Shown here: positions 16,311 to 25,515 of the stretch, piece by piece | Layout of the letters: each line of letters opens with the position of its first letter | Numbering within the stretch: the first letter of the stretch is position 1 | Assembly (NCBI RefSeq): GCF_001593385.1 | Contig: NZ_LUVZ01000012.1 | Location: 434,001 to 498,000 of the forward strand | DNA from: Chryseobacterium cucumeris | GTDB lineage: Bacteria > Bacteroidota > Bacteroidia > Flavobacteriales > Weeksellaceae | Direction: 5' to 3' | Length of the DNA: 64,000 nucleotides | The notes under the pieces: generated by a model | Told to the model about the DNA's origin: nothing | Databases searched by the model: none | Seen by the model: only the letters and a program-made list of their open reading frames with translations | Translations under genes and position numbers: made by a program

Positions 16311-17441
16311 ATGAAATTTTTTAATATAGAAAAAACCTCTGAAGGAAAAGCAAGAGCAGGGGAAATTACCACAGATCACGGGAAGATTCAAACTCCTATT
16401 TTTATGCCTGTGGGAACTGTAGCAAGTGTAAAGACAGTTCATCAGAGAGAATTAAAAGAAGACATTAAAGCTCAGATTATTCTGGGAAATACTTATCACC
16501 TATACCTTCGTCCGGGCATGGAAACGATGCAGGATGCAGGTGGTTTACACAAATTCATGAACTGGGATCTTCCTATTCTTACCGATTCAGGAGGTTTTCA
16601 GGTATTTTCACTGGCAAGTAACAGAAAAATGACGGAAGAAGGTGCGAGATTCAAATCTCACATCGACGGAAGTTATCATATGTTCTCTCCGGAAAGATCA
16701 ATGGAGATTCAAAGACAGATCGGAGCTGACATTTTCATGGCTTTTGATGAATGTACACCTTACCCTTGTGATTACAACCAGGCGAAATCATCTATGGAGC
16801 TTACCCACCGTTGGCTGAAAAGATGTATTGACTGGACTAACGATAATCCTGAATTATACGGACATAAACAAAGACTTTTCCCGATTGTTCAGGGATCTAC
16901 TTATTCTGACCTTCGAAAAATTTCTGCAGAAGTAATTTCTGAAGCAGGAGCAGAAGGAAATGCTATCGGAGGACTTTCGGTAGGAGAGCCTGAAGAAGAA
17001 ATGTACAGAATCACTGATGAAGTGACAGACATCCTTCCAAAAGAAAAACCTAGATACCTGATGGGAGTAGGAACTCCTTGGAATATTCTTGAATCGATCG
17101 GGCTGGGAATTGATATGATGGATTGTGTAATGCCAACAAGAAATGCAAGGAATGCAATGCTTTTTACATGGCAAGGGGTGATGAACCTTAAAAATGAAAA
17201 ATGGAAGCGCGATTTTTCGCCTTTGGATGAATTTGGGACCAGTTTTGTAGATGGTGAATATTCAAAAGCGTATCTTCGTCACTTGTTTGTATCTAAAGAA
17301 TATCTGGCAAAACAGATTGCTTCGATTCATAATCTGGCATTCTACCTTGATTTAGTAAAAGTAGCCAGAGAACATATTATGGCAGGTGATTTCTATGAAT
17401 GGAAAAACTCTGTAGTACCGGTTCTTAGACAAAGACTGTAA
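16311..17441 (+). CDS. tgt: tRNA-guanine(34) transglycosylase
   Basis: The 376-residue enzyme exchanges guanine 34 for preQ1 in GUN tRNAs. It shows GEITTDHGKIQTPIFMPVGT, ILGNTYHLYLRPG, the active-site stretch LTDSGGFQVFSLA, GGLSVGEPEEEM and DCVMPTRNARNA. Near the C-terminus the usual zinc ligands CxCxxC are absent: where most bacterial enzymes have them this one reads FGTSFVDGEYSKAYLRHL, keeping only the His region. I believe this is a Bacteroidota trait, but state it from memory. It is followed 6 bp later by an LptF/LptG permease. Confidence 0.95.
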   Translation: MKFFNIEKTSEGKARAGEITTDHGKIQTPIFMPVGTVASVKTVHQRELKEDIKAQIILGNTYHLYLRPGMETMQDAGGLHKFMNWDLPILTDSGGFQVFSLASNRKMTEEGARFKSHIDGSYHMFSPERSMEIQRQIGADIFMAFDECTPYPCDYNQAKSSMELTHRWLKRCIDWTNDNPELYGHKQRLFPIVQGSTYSDLRKISAEVISEAGAEGNAIGGLSVGEPEEEMYRITDEVTDILPKEKPRYLMGVGTPWNILESIGLGIDMMDCVMPTRNARNAMLFTWQGVMNLKNEKWKRDFSPLDEFGTSFVDGEYSKAYLRHLFVSKEYLAKQIASIHNLAFYLDLVKVAREHIMAGDFYEWKNSVVPVLRQRL

Positions 17442-17447
17442 GAGAAT

Positions 17448-18560
17448 ATGCTTAAAATTGTAGACAGATATATCATTAAAAAATACCTTGGAACTTTCAG
17501 TTTCATGTTGGTATTATTGTCTATAGTCGTATTGGTAATCGATGTTCAGCAAAAGATTCCAAGGATAGAAAATGCCAAGGCCATTGATCCGAAACTGGAT
17601 CTGACCTATTTTCTTATCCATTTTTATCCTTTCTGGATCATCAATCTTGTGGTGACTTTCCTTTCCATTCTGGTATTTATTTCGGTGATCTATTTTACCT
17701 CCAGAATGGCAAATAATACTGAAATTGTTGCTATTATCAGTAGTGGAGCCAGTTTTCACAGGTTTTCCAAGCCCTATCTGGTTACTTCCATTTTTATTGG
17801 ATTGATCGCCCTTGTAGTGTACCATATGGTGCTGCCATGGGCCAATATCAAGAAAAATGAGCTGGAAGCCTATACTTATAATGCAGCCAATAAAGAAAAG
17901 ATTTTAGGAACCGCTCCTGCTTCTTCACAGCTGAGTAAGACGGAATATATTTTCGTTGATTCTTGGAATAAAAGAGAAAAAAGAGGGTCGAGTTTTGTCT
18001 ATCAGAAATATGATAAAGACAGAAAAATGACCTATGAGCTGAAGGCAAGCGAAGTATACTGGGATAAAGCTAAAAAACAGTTTGTTCTAAATAACTATCT
18101 GGAAAAAACAATCAATAAAGACAATACCGAAAAACTCGGTAACGGAATAGAATTAAGGAAAAATTACGGGCATTCTCCGGAAGAACTTTTCCCGAATGAG
18201 CTTTTGGGACAAAATAAAACCACTCCCGAACTTTTGAAATTCATTGAAAGAGAAAAAGAAAGAGGAAACAGTAACCTGAACTCTTATCTGAATGAACTTC
18301 ACCAGAGAACTTCCATGCCTGTTTCAATCATTATACTGACATTTCTGGCGCTTTCCCTGTCATCACAGAAGAAAAGAGGAGGATTAGGAGTCAATCTAGC
18401 CATCGGGATTTCATTGGCCTTCATTTTCGTGTTTTCATTCGAAGCCTTAAAAGTGGTTTCGGAAAATAAAAGTTTGTCTCCGGCTGTAGCCATGTGGCTG
18501 CCTAATATGGTGTTTTTGCCGCTTACCCTTTATTTGTATATCAAGAGAGCTAATCAGTAA
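17448..18560 (+). CDS. LptF/LptG-family permease
   Basis: The 370-residue protein starts with LKIVDRYIIKKYLGTFSFMLVLL, the usual opening of YjgP/YjgQ permeases. It has three N-terminal TM helices, a periplasmic jellyroll-like domain (about 130-260) and three C-terminal TM helices, including MPVSIIILTFLALSLSSQKKRGGLG. These proteins form the inner-membrane part of the LptB2FG complex, which extracts lipopolysaccharide. It starts 6 bp after tgt. Its last 7 bp overlap the 3' end of birA on the opposite strand. LptF versus LptG cannot be decided from one sequence. Confidence 0.92.
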   Translation: MLKIVDRYIIKKYLGTFSFMLVLLSIVVLVIDVQQKIPRIENAKAIDPKLDLTYFLIHFYPFWIINLVVTFLSILVFISVIYFTSRMANNTEIVAIISSGASFHRFSKPYLVTSIFIGLIALVVYHMVLPWANIKKNELEAYTYNAANKEKILGTAPASSQLSKTEYIFVDSWNKREKRGSSFVYQKYDKDRKMTYELKASEVYWDKAKKQFVLNNYLEKTINKDNTEKLGNGIELRKNYGHSPEELFPNELLGQNKTTPELLKFIEREKERGNSNLNSYLNELHQRTSMPVSIIILTFLALSLSSQKKRGGLGVNLAIGISLAFIFVFSFEALKVVSENKSLSPAVAMWLPNMVFLPLTLYLYIKRANQ

Positions 18561-19267
18561 AGTAATTTTACTTCTTTGTGATAAAAGGAATGCATTCCGT
18601 CTTCCAGTTCGATCCAGAGTTCACCTTTTTCGTCTGCATGTCGGATGATGCCATTTTGTCGCTCTTTTTCAATTTCAAAAACTGAGATCTGATCCTTTCT
18701 GAAAAGATTTTTATTAAATCCATCCAGAATTTCCTGATCTGAAGGTATGCTTTTAAGCCTTTCAGACAAATATTCATGAAGGTTGAATGCAAGTTCTTCC
18801 AGATCAAATCGGATCCCTGTCTGCGTCAGAAGTGATCCTGCATTGGATATTTCATCAAAACTTTCCTGAAGAATATTGATCCCGGCTCCGATAATGAAAT
18901 AATTATTTTGATTAATTTTTTTCTTTTCTATTAAAATTCCAACGATTTTTTTACCTTTAAGGATAATATCATTCGGCCATTTGATTTTTACCTCAGAGTC
19001 AGACAATTTGGCAAGGAAATCCCGGATCACCATTGCGGTATAATAATTGAACATAAAGTCGGAGCACAGGATGTTCTGAGTATTCACTGCCAGCGTATAA
19101 GCCAGATTTTTTCCGGCGGTCTGAGTCCAGATATTTCCATACTGACCACGGCCTTTAGTTTGATTAAAAGTATGAAGCCCTATAAAATTTGAATCTCCGT
19201 AAAGTAAAAACTTTGATATTTCGTCATTAGTAGAAGAACATTCTTTCAGGTAGAAGAGTTGGCTCAT
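18554..19267 (-). CDS. birA: Biotin--[acetyl-CoA-carboxylase] ligase, monofunctional
   Basis: The 237-residue protein contains the catalytic core of biotin protein ligase: ECSSTNDEISKF, the biotinyl-AMP loop KGRGQYGNIWTQ, KWPNDIILKGKKIVGILIE and GAGINI. It lacks the N-terminal HTH of E. coli BirA, so it should be an enzyme only and not a repressor. It converges with the LptF/G gene with a 7-bp overlap and is divergent from rsfS. Confidence 0.95.
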   Translation of the reverse strand: MSQLFYLKECSSTNDEISKFLLYGDSNFIGLHTFNQTKGRGQYGNIWTQTAGKNLAYTLAVNTQNILCSDFMFNYYTAMVIRDFLAKLSDSEVKIKWPNDIILKGKKIVGILIEKKKINQNNYFIIGAGINILQESFDEISNAGSLLTQTGIRFDLEELAFNLHEYLSERLKSIPSDQEILDGFNKNLFRKDQISVFEIEKERQNGIIRHADEKGELWIELEDGMHSFYHKEVKLLY

Positions 19268-19326
19268 TTAAGAAAACTTTAAGAGATTAAGAAGGTAAAA
19301 GTAAGGTTAAAGTAAAGAAAAAACAA

Positions 19327-19334
19327 TAAATTTG
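19327..19334 (+). promoter_or_regulatory. -7 element upstream of rsfS
   Basis: TAAATTTG, the Bacteroidota -7 consensus TAnnTTTG, lies 20 bp before the rsfS ATG in the birA-rsfS divergent gap. A clear -33 TTG is not visible. Confidence 0.5.
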
Positions 19335-19354
19335 CAGATTATAGTATTTTTTTA

Positions 19355-19720
19355 ATGAATAAAACAGCAGAAAAACAAGCGTTAATAGATAAAATCGTTG
19401 AAGCTATCCAGGATGTAAAAGGAGAAGACATTATGATCTTCGATCTTTCAAACATCGAAAACTCCGTAGCAGAAACGTTCGTGATATGTAGTGGAAACTC
19501 AAATACACAGGTAGCTGCATTGGCAGGAAGTGTAGAGAAGAAAGTAAGAAACGAACTGCAGGACAGACCTTGGCACGTAGAAGGTACTGAGAATGCGATG
19601 TGGGTATTGGTGGATTACGTTTCAGTGGTGGTTCATATATTCCAGAAACAGGTACGTGAGTACTACGATATAGAAGAGCTTTGGGGTGACGCAGTCATTA
19701 CCAGAATTGAAAATGAATAA
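19355..19720 (+). CDS. rsfS: Ribosome silencing factor
   Basis: The 121-residue protein has the RsfS/Iojap pattern: VKGEDIMIFDLSNIENSVAETFVICSGNSNTQ, RPWHVEGTENAMWVLVDYVSVVVHIF and REYYDIEELWGDA. RsfS binds ribosomal protein L14 (uL14) and blocks subunit joining when nutrients are low. It is 21 bp upstream of ftsH, a gene order often seen in Bacteroidota. Confidence 0.96.
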   Translation: MNKTAEKQALIDKIVEAIQDVKGEDIMIFDLSNIENSVAETFVICSGNSNTQVAALAGSVEKKVRNELQDRPWHVEGTENAMWVLVDYVSVVVHIFQKQVREYYDIEELWGDAVITRIENE

Positions 19721-19741
19721 TAAAAATTTTAAAAAGTCTAA

Positions 19742-21763
19742 ATGAATAATAAAGGATTCAACTGGTTCTTTCCTATTGCAATCGTAGCTCTTTTGCTATT
19801 CTTTGGCTCCAACTTCCTTGGAGGTGATGCAGCAAAATCTATTGATGAAGATGGTTTCTTTAGAGAAATGCAGGCGGGCAAAGTCCAGAATATAATTATA
19901 TACAAAGACATAGAGAAAGCTGATGTTTTCCTAACAAAAGAAGCAAAATCGGCAATGGTTTCCAAAGCCGGAAAAGAAAACAACCCTCTTTCTGCCTTCG
20001 AAATGGCTCCAAAAGCAGATTTTTCTGTGAAATACGGAGATCTTCAACTTTTCCTTCAGAAATTTGAACAGGTCAAAGCCAGCAATCCGGTTATTAAAAC
20101 AACCAAAGATTACGGTACAGGGAAGAGCGCATTAATGGATATCTTAATCCCTGCGCTGGTTTGGATTTCAATTTTAGGATTATTCTACTTCCTTCTTTTC
20201 AGAAAGATGGGCGGTGGCGGAGGTCCTGGTGGACAAATTTTCTCTATCGGAAAATCTAAAGCGAAGCTTTTCGACGAAAAAGAAAGAATTCAGGTAACAT
20301 TCAAGGATGTTGCAGGATTGGAAGGTGCTAAAGAAGAAGTTCAGGAAGTAGTAGACTTCTTGAAAAACTCCGAGAAATATACAAAGCTGGGAGGTAAAAT
20401 TCCTAAAGGAGTTCTTTTAGTAGGGCCTCCGGGAACTGGTAAAACCCTATTGGCGAAAGCGGTTGCAGGGGAAGCTAAAGTTCCGTTTTTCTCACTTTCA
20501 GGTTCTGATTTCGTTGAAATGTTTGTTGGGGTAGGAGCTTCCAGAGTAAGAGACCTTTTTGCTCAGGCAAAAGCAAAATCTCCGGCCATTATCTTCATTG
20601 ATGAGATTGATGCTATCGGACGTGCAAGAGGAAAAAATAATTTCTCCGGCGGAAACGACGAAAGAGAAAATACCTTGAACCAGCTTCTTACTGAAATGGA
20701 TGGTTTCGGAACAGACACTAACGTTATCGTAATGGCAGCAACCAACAGAGCGGATATCCTTGATAAAGCTTTGATGAGAGCCGGGCGTTTTGACCGATCT
20801 ATCTATGTAGACCTTCCGGAGCTTCATGAAAGAAGACAGATCTTTGATGTTCATTTGAAAAAGATCAAACTTGATGATAATGTAGACAGAGAATTTCTTG
20901 CAAAACAGACTCCAGGATTCAGTGGAGCGGATATTGCCAACGTTTGTAACGAAGCGGCGCTTATCGCAGCAAGAAATAACCATACTTCCGTAACAAAACA
21001 GGATTTCCTTGATGCTGTAGACAGAATCATCGGTGGTCTTGAAAAGAAAAATAAAGCAATCAAACCTTCTGAAAAAAGAAGAGTGGCTTACCACGAAGCA
21101 GGTCACGCTACGATATCATGGTTGGTAGAACACGCATCTCCACTTTTAAAGGTGACGATCGTTCCCAGAGGACGTTCACTAGGAGCAGCATGGTACCTTC
21201 CTGAAGAAAGACAGCTTACCACAACTGAACAGATGTTGGATGAAATGTGTGCAACATTAGGAGGTAGAGCAGCAGAGCAGGTTATTTTCAATAACATTTC
21301 TACAGGAGCACTTTCTGACCTGGAAACAGTAACGAAGAGAGCTCAGGCTATGGTAACGATCTACGGATTAAGCCCGAATATCGGTAATATTTCTTACTAT
21401 GACAGTTCAGGCCAGTCTGAGTATAATTTCGGAAAACCATATTCTGAAGAAACAGCTACTAAGATTGATGCAGAGATCAAATCCATCATCGAAAACCAAT
21501 ACGAGAGAGCAGTAAGAATTCTTGCTGATAATAAAGACAAGCTTGATGCTTTAGCCAGCAAACTGTTGGAAAAAGAGGTGATCTTCCGTGAAGACTTAGA
21601 AGAAATATTCGGAAAAAGAGCATGGGATCCTGAATTGACAGAGAAACCTGTAACCAATACTATTCCTGAAAAAGATCAGCCGGTAGTAGTGGAAACACCT
21701 CAGATCAAAGAAAAAGAAGAAGAAAGCGAAATACAGGCTCCAGAAAGCCCAACACAGCTTTAA
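19742..21763 (+). CDS. ftsH: ATP-dependent zinc metalloprotease FtsH
   Basis: The 673-residue protein has an N-terminal TM, a short periplasmic part, a second TM at about 137-153, then an AAA+ module with Walker A GPPGTGKT (228-235), Walker [12 protein letters not shown], and the SRH ([20 protein letters not shown]). The M41 protease has HEAGH at 451-455. The C-terminal tail (about 640-673) is acidic and low in complexity. FtsH degrades misfolded and short-lived membrane and cytosolic proteins. It is probably co-transcribed with rsfS and ends at a hairpin terminator. Confidence 0.98.
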   Translation: MNNKGFNWFFPIAIVALLLFFGSNFLGGDAAKSIDEDGFFREMQAGKVQNIIIYKDIEKADVFLTKEAKSAMVSKAGKENNPLSAFEMAPKADFSVKYGDLQLFLQKFEQVKASNPVIKTTKDYGTGKSALMDILIPALVWISILGLFYFLLFRKMGGGGGPGGQIFSIGKSKAKLFDEKERIQVTFKDVAGLEGAKEEVQEVVDFLKNSEKYTKLGGKIPKGVLLVGPPGTGKTLLAKAVAGEAKVPFFSLSGSDFVEMFVGVGASRVRDLFAQAKAKSPAIIFIDEIDAIGRARGKNNFSGGNDERENTLNQLLTEMDGFGTDTNVIVMAATNRADILDKALMRAGRFDRSIYVDLPELHERRQIFDVHLKKIKLDDNVDREFLAKQTPGFSGADIANVCNEAALIAARNNHTSVTKQDFLDAVDRIIGGLEKKNKAIKPSEKRRVAYHEAGHATISWLVEHASPLLKVTIVPRGRSLGAAWYLPEERQLTTTEQMLDEMCATLGGRAAEQVIFNNISTGALSDLETVTKRAQAMVTIYGLSPNIGNISYYDSSGQSEYNFGKPYSEETATKIDAEIKSIIENQYERAVRILADNKDKLDALASKLLEKEVIFREDLEEIFGKRAWDPELTEKPVTNTIPEKDQPVVVETPQIKEKEEESEIQAPESPTQL

Positions 21764-21788
21764 GACTCTTAAAAAATAGAATTCATAA

Positions 21789-21820
21789 AAACCTGACGAC
21801 TTCAAGTTGTCAGGTTTTTT
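21789..21820 (+). terminator. Terminator after ftsH
   Basis: A stem built on ACCTGAC / GTCAGGT with further inner pairs and a short loop is followed by six T. Confidence 0.88.
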
Positions 21821-21898
21821 CATATTTAAGGAGATATTTTGGATACTATTGTAATTAATTTTCTATTTTTGTATAAAGTTGACTAAAAATAGATTAAG

Positions 21899-22480
21899 TT
21901 GAATTTATTCAAGAGGATTGTAAGCAAACTTACCAACCAGCCTGAAGAAGAGGACAAACAGAGCCTGGAGAAGCTTGGGGATTCGCTGAAAAATGCGGAT
22001 CTTGACTATAAGTTTGCGCAATTATTTACGCATTCAGGGGGATTTTTTAATTATTGTGCAGATGAAGCGGAGGCTCTACAAACTTTAAATCAAATTATCA
22101 AAATAGAAGGGATACATAATCTTTTTTGTTGGGATAAAGAACTTCAGAATTTTTTGAACGTTGTGAAGTCTTCGTATACTTCAGAATTACAGCCGTCTAA
22201 TGACGCCGCATTCATCACCTGTGAATATCTGATTGCTTATGACGGCAGAATCATGCTTTCACATAATAATATTCTTCATTATCATTCTTCAAGGCTTCCC
22301 GATAGAATTATCATTATTGCCAATGTTTCTCAGATTGTAAACAACCTGAATGACGCTATGGGGAAAATAAAAAGAAACGGAAATATCAAGAACCTTACTT
22401 CCATAAGCGGAAGCCAATCGAAAATGGACAGTTCTTCCAATTCCAATACAAAACTGTTTTTATTGCTGCTTGAAGATTAA
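21899..22480 (+). CDS. LUD (LutC/YkgG-like) domain protein
   Basis: The 193-residue protein starts at a TTG (LFKRIVSKLTNQPEEE). It has the LutC-like pattern FTHSGGFFNYCADEAEALQTLNQII, then ITCEYLIAYDGRIMLSHN, and a closing segment with KLFLLLLED. LUD proteins are linked to lactate utilisation iron-sulfur complexes, but flavobacterial single-domain versions sit next to cdsA and have no lutA/lutB partners, as here. No iron-sulfur motif is seen. The -7-like TATTTTTG at 21864-21871 may be its promoter. The start codon choice is limited because no ATG or GTG gives a full-length product. Confidence 0.82.
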   Translation: MNLFKRIVSKLTNQPEEEDKQSLEKLGDSLKNADLDYKFAQLFTHSGGFFNYCADEAEALQTLNQIIKIEGIHNLFCWDKELQNFLNVVKSSYTSELQPSNDAAFITCEYLIAYDGRIMLSHNNILHYHSSRLPDRIIIIANVSQIVNNLNDAMGKIKRNGNIKNLTSISGSQSKMDSSSNSNTKLFLLLLED

Positions 22481-22504
22481 GCAACCACTTCTAAATTTTA
22501 AATT

Positions 22505-23377
22505 TTGGACAAAAATCTCATTCAAAGAACCCTGTCAGGTATCGTTTATGTAGCTATCATTATTCTTTGTTCTACTCCACTGGGAGCACAGCTGCTGAAC
22601 AATATTGCACCTGGTCTTATCAAGCAACAGTATCTCTATCATGGATTAATGAGTTTGCTGCTGGTTGTAGGAACCTGGGAGTGTGTCAAAATCATGAAGT
22701 TTGGAAACGGCTATGAAAAATGGGTGGTATATCCATTGGTCATTTTTATATTCTATATGTTCTCCAAAAGATATTTTAATCACGATTTCTTTTTTGATTT
22801 CAGGCTTAGTGAAATACTGGCACTGGTACTTATTGGGATTGCTGTGGTTACATTATTCAAATATCCCAACGAACTCTACTTCGACAGCGGAAAACTTATT
22901 TTTACCGTAATCTACGTAGCCCTGCCCTTCAGTTTTGCATTGGGGTTACCCAAATTCTCCAGTTATAGTGACAGTTTCTCTCTGGAGGTTCTGTTCCTGT
23001 TTATTCTGATCTGGAGCAGCGATACCTTTGCGTATCTGGTAGGAAAATTCTTCGGTAAACATAAAATGGCCCCTAAAATATCCCCTAAAAAAACTTGGGA
23101 AGGATATGCCGGAGGTGTTGTTTTAACATTGGTTTTATCCTACTTTATTGAACACTATCAGCCTGAGCTGAGAGGCAACTGGATGGTTGTAGGATTTTTG
23201 ATTGCTGCCTTTGCTCCTTTAGGAGATCTGGTGGAGAGTCAATTGAAGAGAAACTTCGGTGTAAAGGACAGTGGAAACATCATTCCCGGGCATGGAGGAG
23301 TTTTAGACAGACTGGATAGTTTTATTATCTGCGTTCCTGTCGTATATTTGTACTTTATTTTAGAAAAATTTATTTAG
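22505..23377 (+). CDS. cdsA: Phosphatidate cytidylyltransferase
   Basis: This 290-residue, multi-TM protein (about seven helices) carries the CdsA signature near the C-terminus: APLGDLVESQLKRNFGVKDSG then IIPGHGGVLDRLDS, and PKISPKKTWEGYAGG before it. CdsA makes CDP-diacylglycerol from phosphatidate and CTP at the inner membrane. The start is again a TTG (TTGGACAAAAAT). Four bp separate it from psd, so both steps of phospholipid synthesis are coupled. Confidence 0.96.
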   Translation: MDKNLIQRTLSGIVYVAIIILCSTPLGAQLLNNIAPGLIKQQYLYHGLMSLLLVVGTWECVKIMKFGNGYEKWVVYPLVIFIFYMFSKRYFNHDFFFDFRLSEILALVLIGIAVVTLFKYPNELYFDSGKLIFTVIYVALPFSFALGLPKFSSYSDSFSLEVLFLFILIWSSDTFAYLVGKFFGKHKMAPKISPKKTWEGYAGGVVLTLVLSYFIEHYQPELRGNWMVVGFLIAAFAPLGDLVESQLKRNFGVKDSGNIIPGHGGVLDRLDSFIICVPVVYLYFILEKFI

Positions 23378-23381
23378 TCTC

Positions 23382-24038
23382 ATGAAATTACATAGAGAAT
23401 CAAAAGGAACGATTACCGTTGCAACCCTGCTTTTTATTATTCTGGGTGCTTTAGCAATTTATTTCCTTGAAATATGGTCACTGGTGATCATTATGCCTTT
23501 GTTGGTTATTTACGGTTTAGTTTTCTGGTTCTTCAGAGTTCCGGATCGTAATATTCTTGATCACAAAGAAAATGTTATTGCTCCGGTTGACGGAAAAGTG
23601 GTAATGATCAAAGAAGTGGAAGAGGATGAATTTATAAAAGGAAAAGCCATCCAGGTTTCTATTTTTATGTCTCCACTCAATGTTCATATCTGCAGATACC
23701 CGGTGTCAGGAGAAGTGATTTACAAAAAATATCACCCGGGAAAATATCTGGTAGCATGGCATGAAAAGTCTTCTACAGAAAACGAAAGAACTACGGTAGC
23801 TATTCAGACGATGACTAATCATAAAGTAGTCTTCAGACAGATTGCCGGATATGTTGCGAGAAGAATCGTTTTCTACTGTAATGAAGGGGATAAAGCAAAG
23901 GCCGGGCATGAATTCGGATTTATTAAATTCGGTTCCAGAATGGATGTATTCCTGCCTTTAGACACAGAGATTATCTGTAAGATCGGAGATATTACAAAAG
24001 GAGGTGAGGATGTTATCGCCAAACTGAAAGAAAATTAA
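23382..24038 (+). CDS. psd: Phosphatidylserine decarboxylase proenzyme, short type
   Basis: The 218-residue protein has one or two N-terminal TM segments and the short-type PSD pattern: VIAPVDGKVVMIKEVEE, VSIFMSPLNVHICRYP, and HEFGFIKFGSRMDVFLP at the self-cleavage site. Cleavage between Gly184 and Ser185 would yield the pyruvoyl-bearing alpha chain. It produces phosphatidylethanolamine in the inner membrane. Phosphatidylserine synthase is not in this window. It is the last gene of the LUD-cdsA-psd operon. Confidence 0.95.
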   Translation: MKLHRESKGTITVATLLFIILGALAIYFLEIWSLVIIMPLLVIYGLVFWFFRVPDRNILDHKENVIAPVDGKVVMIKEVEEDEFIKGKAIQVSIFMSPLNVHICRYPVSGEVIYKKYHPGKYLVAWHEKSSTENERTTVAIQTMTNHKVVFRQIAGYVARRIVFYCNEGDKAKAGHEFGFIKFGSRMDVFLPLDTEIICKIGDITKGGEDVIAKLKEN

Positions 24039-24060
24039 AATTATTACAATATAAATATAT

Positions 24061-24085
24061 AAGAGGGCCATTGGGTCCTCTTTTT
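24061..24085 (+). terminator. Terminator after psd
   Basis: The stem AAGAGGGCC / GGTCCTCTT with an ATTG-type loop is followed by TTTTT. Confidence 0.85.
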
Positions 24086-24108
24086 CATTTGATGGGTACT
24101 ACTGATAG

Positions 24109-24141
24109 GTGAGTTTAGCTACTCAAGAGTAGTATTGCGTA
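24109..24141 (+). promoter_or_regulatory. Dyad motif copy 1, upstream of LuxR-type regulator
   Basis: This stretch contains the perfect inverted repeat CTACTC-AA-GAGTAG followed by TATTGCGTA. It matches copy 3 (26415-26447) at 28 of 33 positions by eye, including 15 identical bases GAGTAGTATTGCGTA. A TAATTTTG element starts 33 nt after its end. Confidence 0.75.
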
Positions 24142-24425
24142 TTGATATATAGGTTTTCTTTTATAGAGAACAATAATTTTGCCGGCTTAAAAATAAGACA
24201 CATTAATTAGGTAAGTTGATAACTGTTAATGTTTTTGTCATATGATTTTGCTTAGTTTCAATATTTCAATATTGGAATTTTAGTAAATTGTATAAAGAAA
24301 ATCACTTAATTTTTTTAACAGGAAATTATTAAAAGGCACTTTGTATTTTATTTGATTAAGAATATAGAGGATTTTTTTCTAGCTTTGTTCGAATCCCTAT
24401 TTGTTCTTTATAAAACAACAATAAG

Positions 24426-25418
24426 ATGATTTATAATTTTTTATTTAAAATGCTTAATGGCGAGTCAGACAAAATGGAAGCTAATGCTGACCGTAATTAT
24501 CTGAATATTATTAACAGGTATCTGTTTTCATTGTTTTTCATATTCTTGTTTTATTCTGTTTTTATCATTGCTTTTTTTGGAGACATGCTGATTTCAATAT
24601 TCCTTACTTCTATTACTTTTTTTTGGCTGCTTCTGATGGCTATAAAAGGTAAAACAAGAAGATTTAAAAAGATTTTGAAGCCTTTTATTATCCTTGTTTT
24701 TGTTTTACTGACTTTTATAGTAAGTTTTTTTTATATTTATACCTATAAGAGTGGCGGTGTAGAATATTTCTATTTTTGCCTCTTATTTGCAGTTCCATTT
24801 TTTCTCAATTATAAGAAGGATCCGTTTTGTATCATTTTTATTACTCTCATTATCAGCATTAACTTTATTGCATGCCTTTACTATGATTTTAATTTTCTTC
24901 CCAGAAGTAGATTTTTAGAAAAAGATGATTTTAAAACCTTAAAATTGTTAAATATCTTGTTTTCTATCGCCTATTTTTTCATGGATATTGTTTTTATCAC
25001 TCAGAAAGATGCATTGATTCATGGACTGATTTCCGATAAAAAAGAAAAAGACTCTACCATTAAGGATCTTGTAAAAACGAATACAGAACTGATGAAGCAT
25101 CAGATGCTTATCAATCATCTTTCAGAAGAAAATGTCCAGGAGATTTTAAGCCTGGCAGAAAATAATTCACCAATGTTCTTTGAAAAATTTCAGGTGTTTT
25201 TTCCTCATTTTATTCCTGAAATTTTAAGAATAAATCCTAATCTCATCCATTCTGAACTCTATTTCTGTGCATTGATGAAGCTGGATTTTGATACAAAAAA
25301 AATTGCACAGTGTACCAAAAACAGTATTCGGGCTGTGGAAAGTAAAAAGTACAGAATCCGGAAAAAATTAAATATTTCCTCGGAGATTAATATCAATAGC
25401 TTTCTTATAAAAATTTAA
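24426..25418 (+). CDS. Membrane-anchored LuxR-type HTH regulator
   Basis: The 330-residue protein has about six hydrophobic helices in residues 31-193, a cytoplasmic linker with coiled-coil character (about 200-240), and a C-terminal helical domain (270-330). The segment KIAQCTKNSIRAVESKKYRIRKKL looks like a LuxR/GerE HTH with its recognition helix. The topology suggests a membrane-bound sensor whose DNA-binding domain faces the cytoplasm, a common Bacteroidota design. No sensor motif is recognisable. It is the first gene of an accessory island with two small HTH proteins and a surface protein, and the same dyad motif precedes all three transcription units. Confidence 0.78.
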   Translation: MIYNFLFKMLNGESDKMEANADRNYLNIINRYLFSLFFIFLFYSVFIIAFFGDMLISIFLTSITFFWLLLMAIKGKTRRFKKILKPFIILVFVLLTFIVSFFYIYTYKSGGVEYFYFCLLFAVPFFLNYKKDPFCIIFITLIISINFIACLYYDFNFLPRSRFLEKDDFKTLKLLNILFSIAYFFMDIVFITQKDALIHGLISDKKEKDSTIKDLVKTNTELMKHQMLINHLSEENVQEILSLAENNSPMFFEKFQVFFPHFIPEILRINPNLIHSELYFCALMKLDFDTKKIAQCTKNSIRAVESKKYRIRKKLNISSEININSFLIKI

Positions 25419-25436
25419 ACAAAATTCTGATTTTTA

Positions 25437-25459
25437 TTACTCGTACGTAGTGTTGAGTA
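25437..25459 (+). promoter_or_regulatory. Dyad motif copy 2, upstream of the HTH gene pair
   Basis: The 23-bp core matches copy 1 at 16 of 23 positions (shared TACTC, GTAGT, TTG, GTA blocks). It lies 57 bp before the ATG at 25516. A -7-like TATTTTTA starts 34 nt after its end, close to the 33 nt seen in the other copies. Confidence 0.6.
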
Positions 25460-25515
25460 GCTTCCGATGGTGTTTTTTGATTTTCTTATCAATATTTTTA
25501 CTTAAAAGCATTGTG

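Larger units (their letters stand above)
24039..24425. other. 387-bp intergenic region: terminator, operator-like motif and promoters
   Basis: No credible gene is seen. It holds the psd terminator (24061-24085), copy 1 of the 33-bp dyad motif (24109-24141), a TAATTTTG -7-like element at 24174-24181, and a second -7-like TAGCTTTG at 24380-24387 just before the LuxR-type regulator gene. The rest is AT-rich without ORFs. Confidence 0.7.

Noticed and set aside
20498..21106. 202-codon open frame antisense to ftsH
   Set aside because: It is opposite a highly conserved gene, has no start context and its translation is Phe/Ser/Cys-rich shadow text.
24182..24425. Riboswitch or structured leader before the LuxR-type gene
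   Set aside because: No known aptamer pattern or stable stem was seen; the region is plain AT-rich DNA.
25450..25515. Upstream extension of the first HTH gene
   Set aside because: It overlaps the dyad motif and adds a hydrophobic stretch unlike the rest; the ATG at 25516 gives a natural N-terminus.
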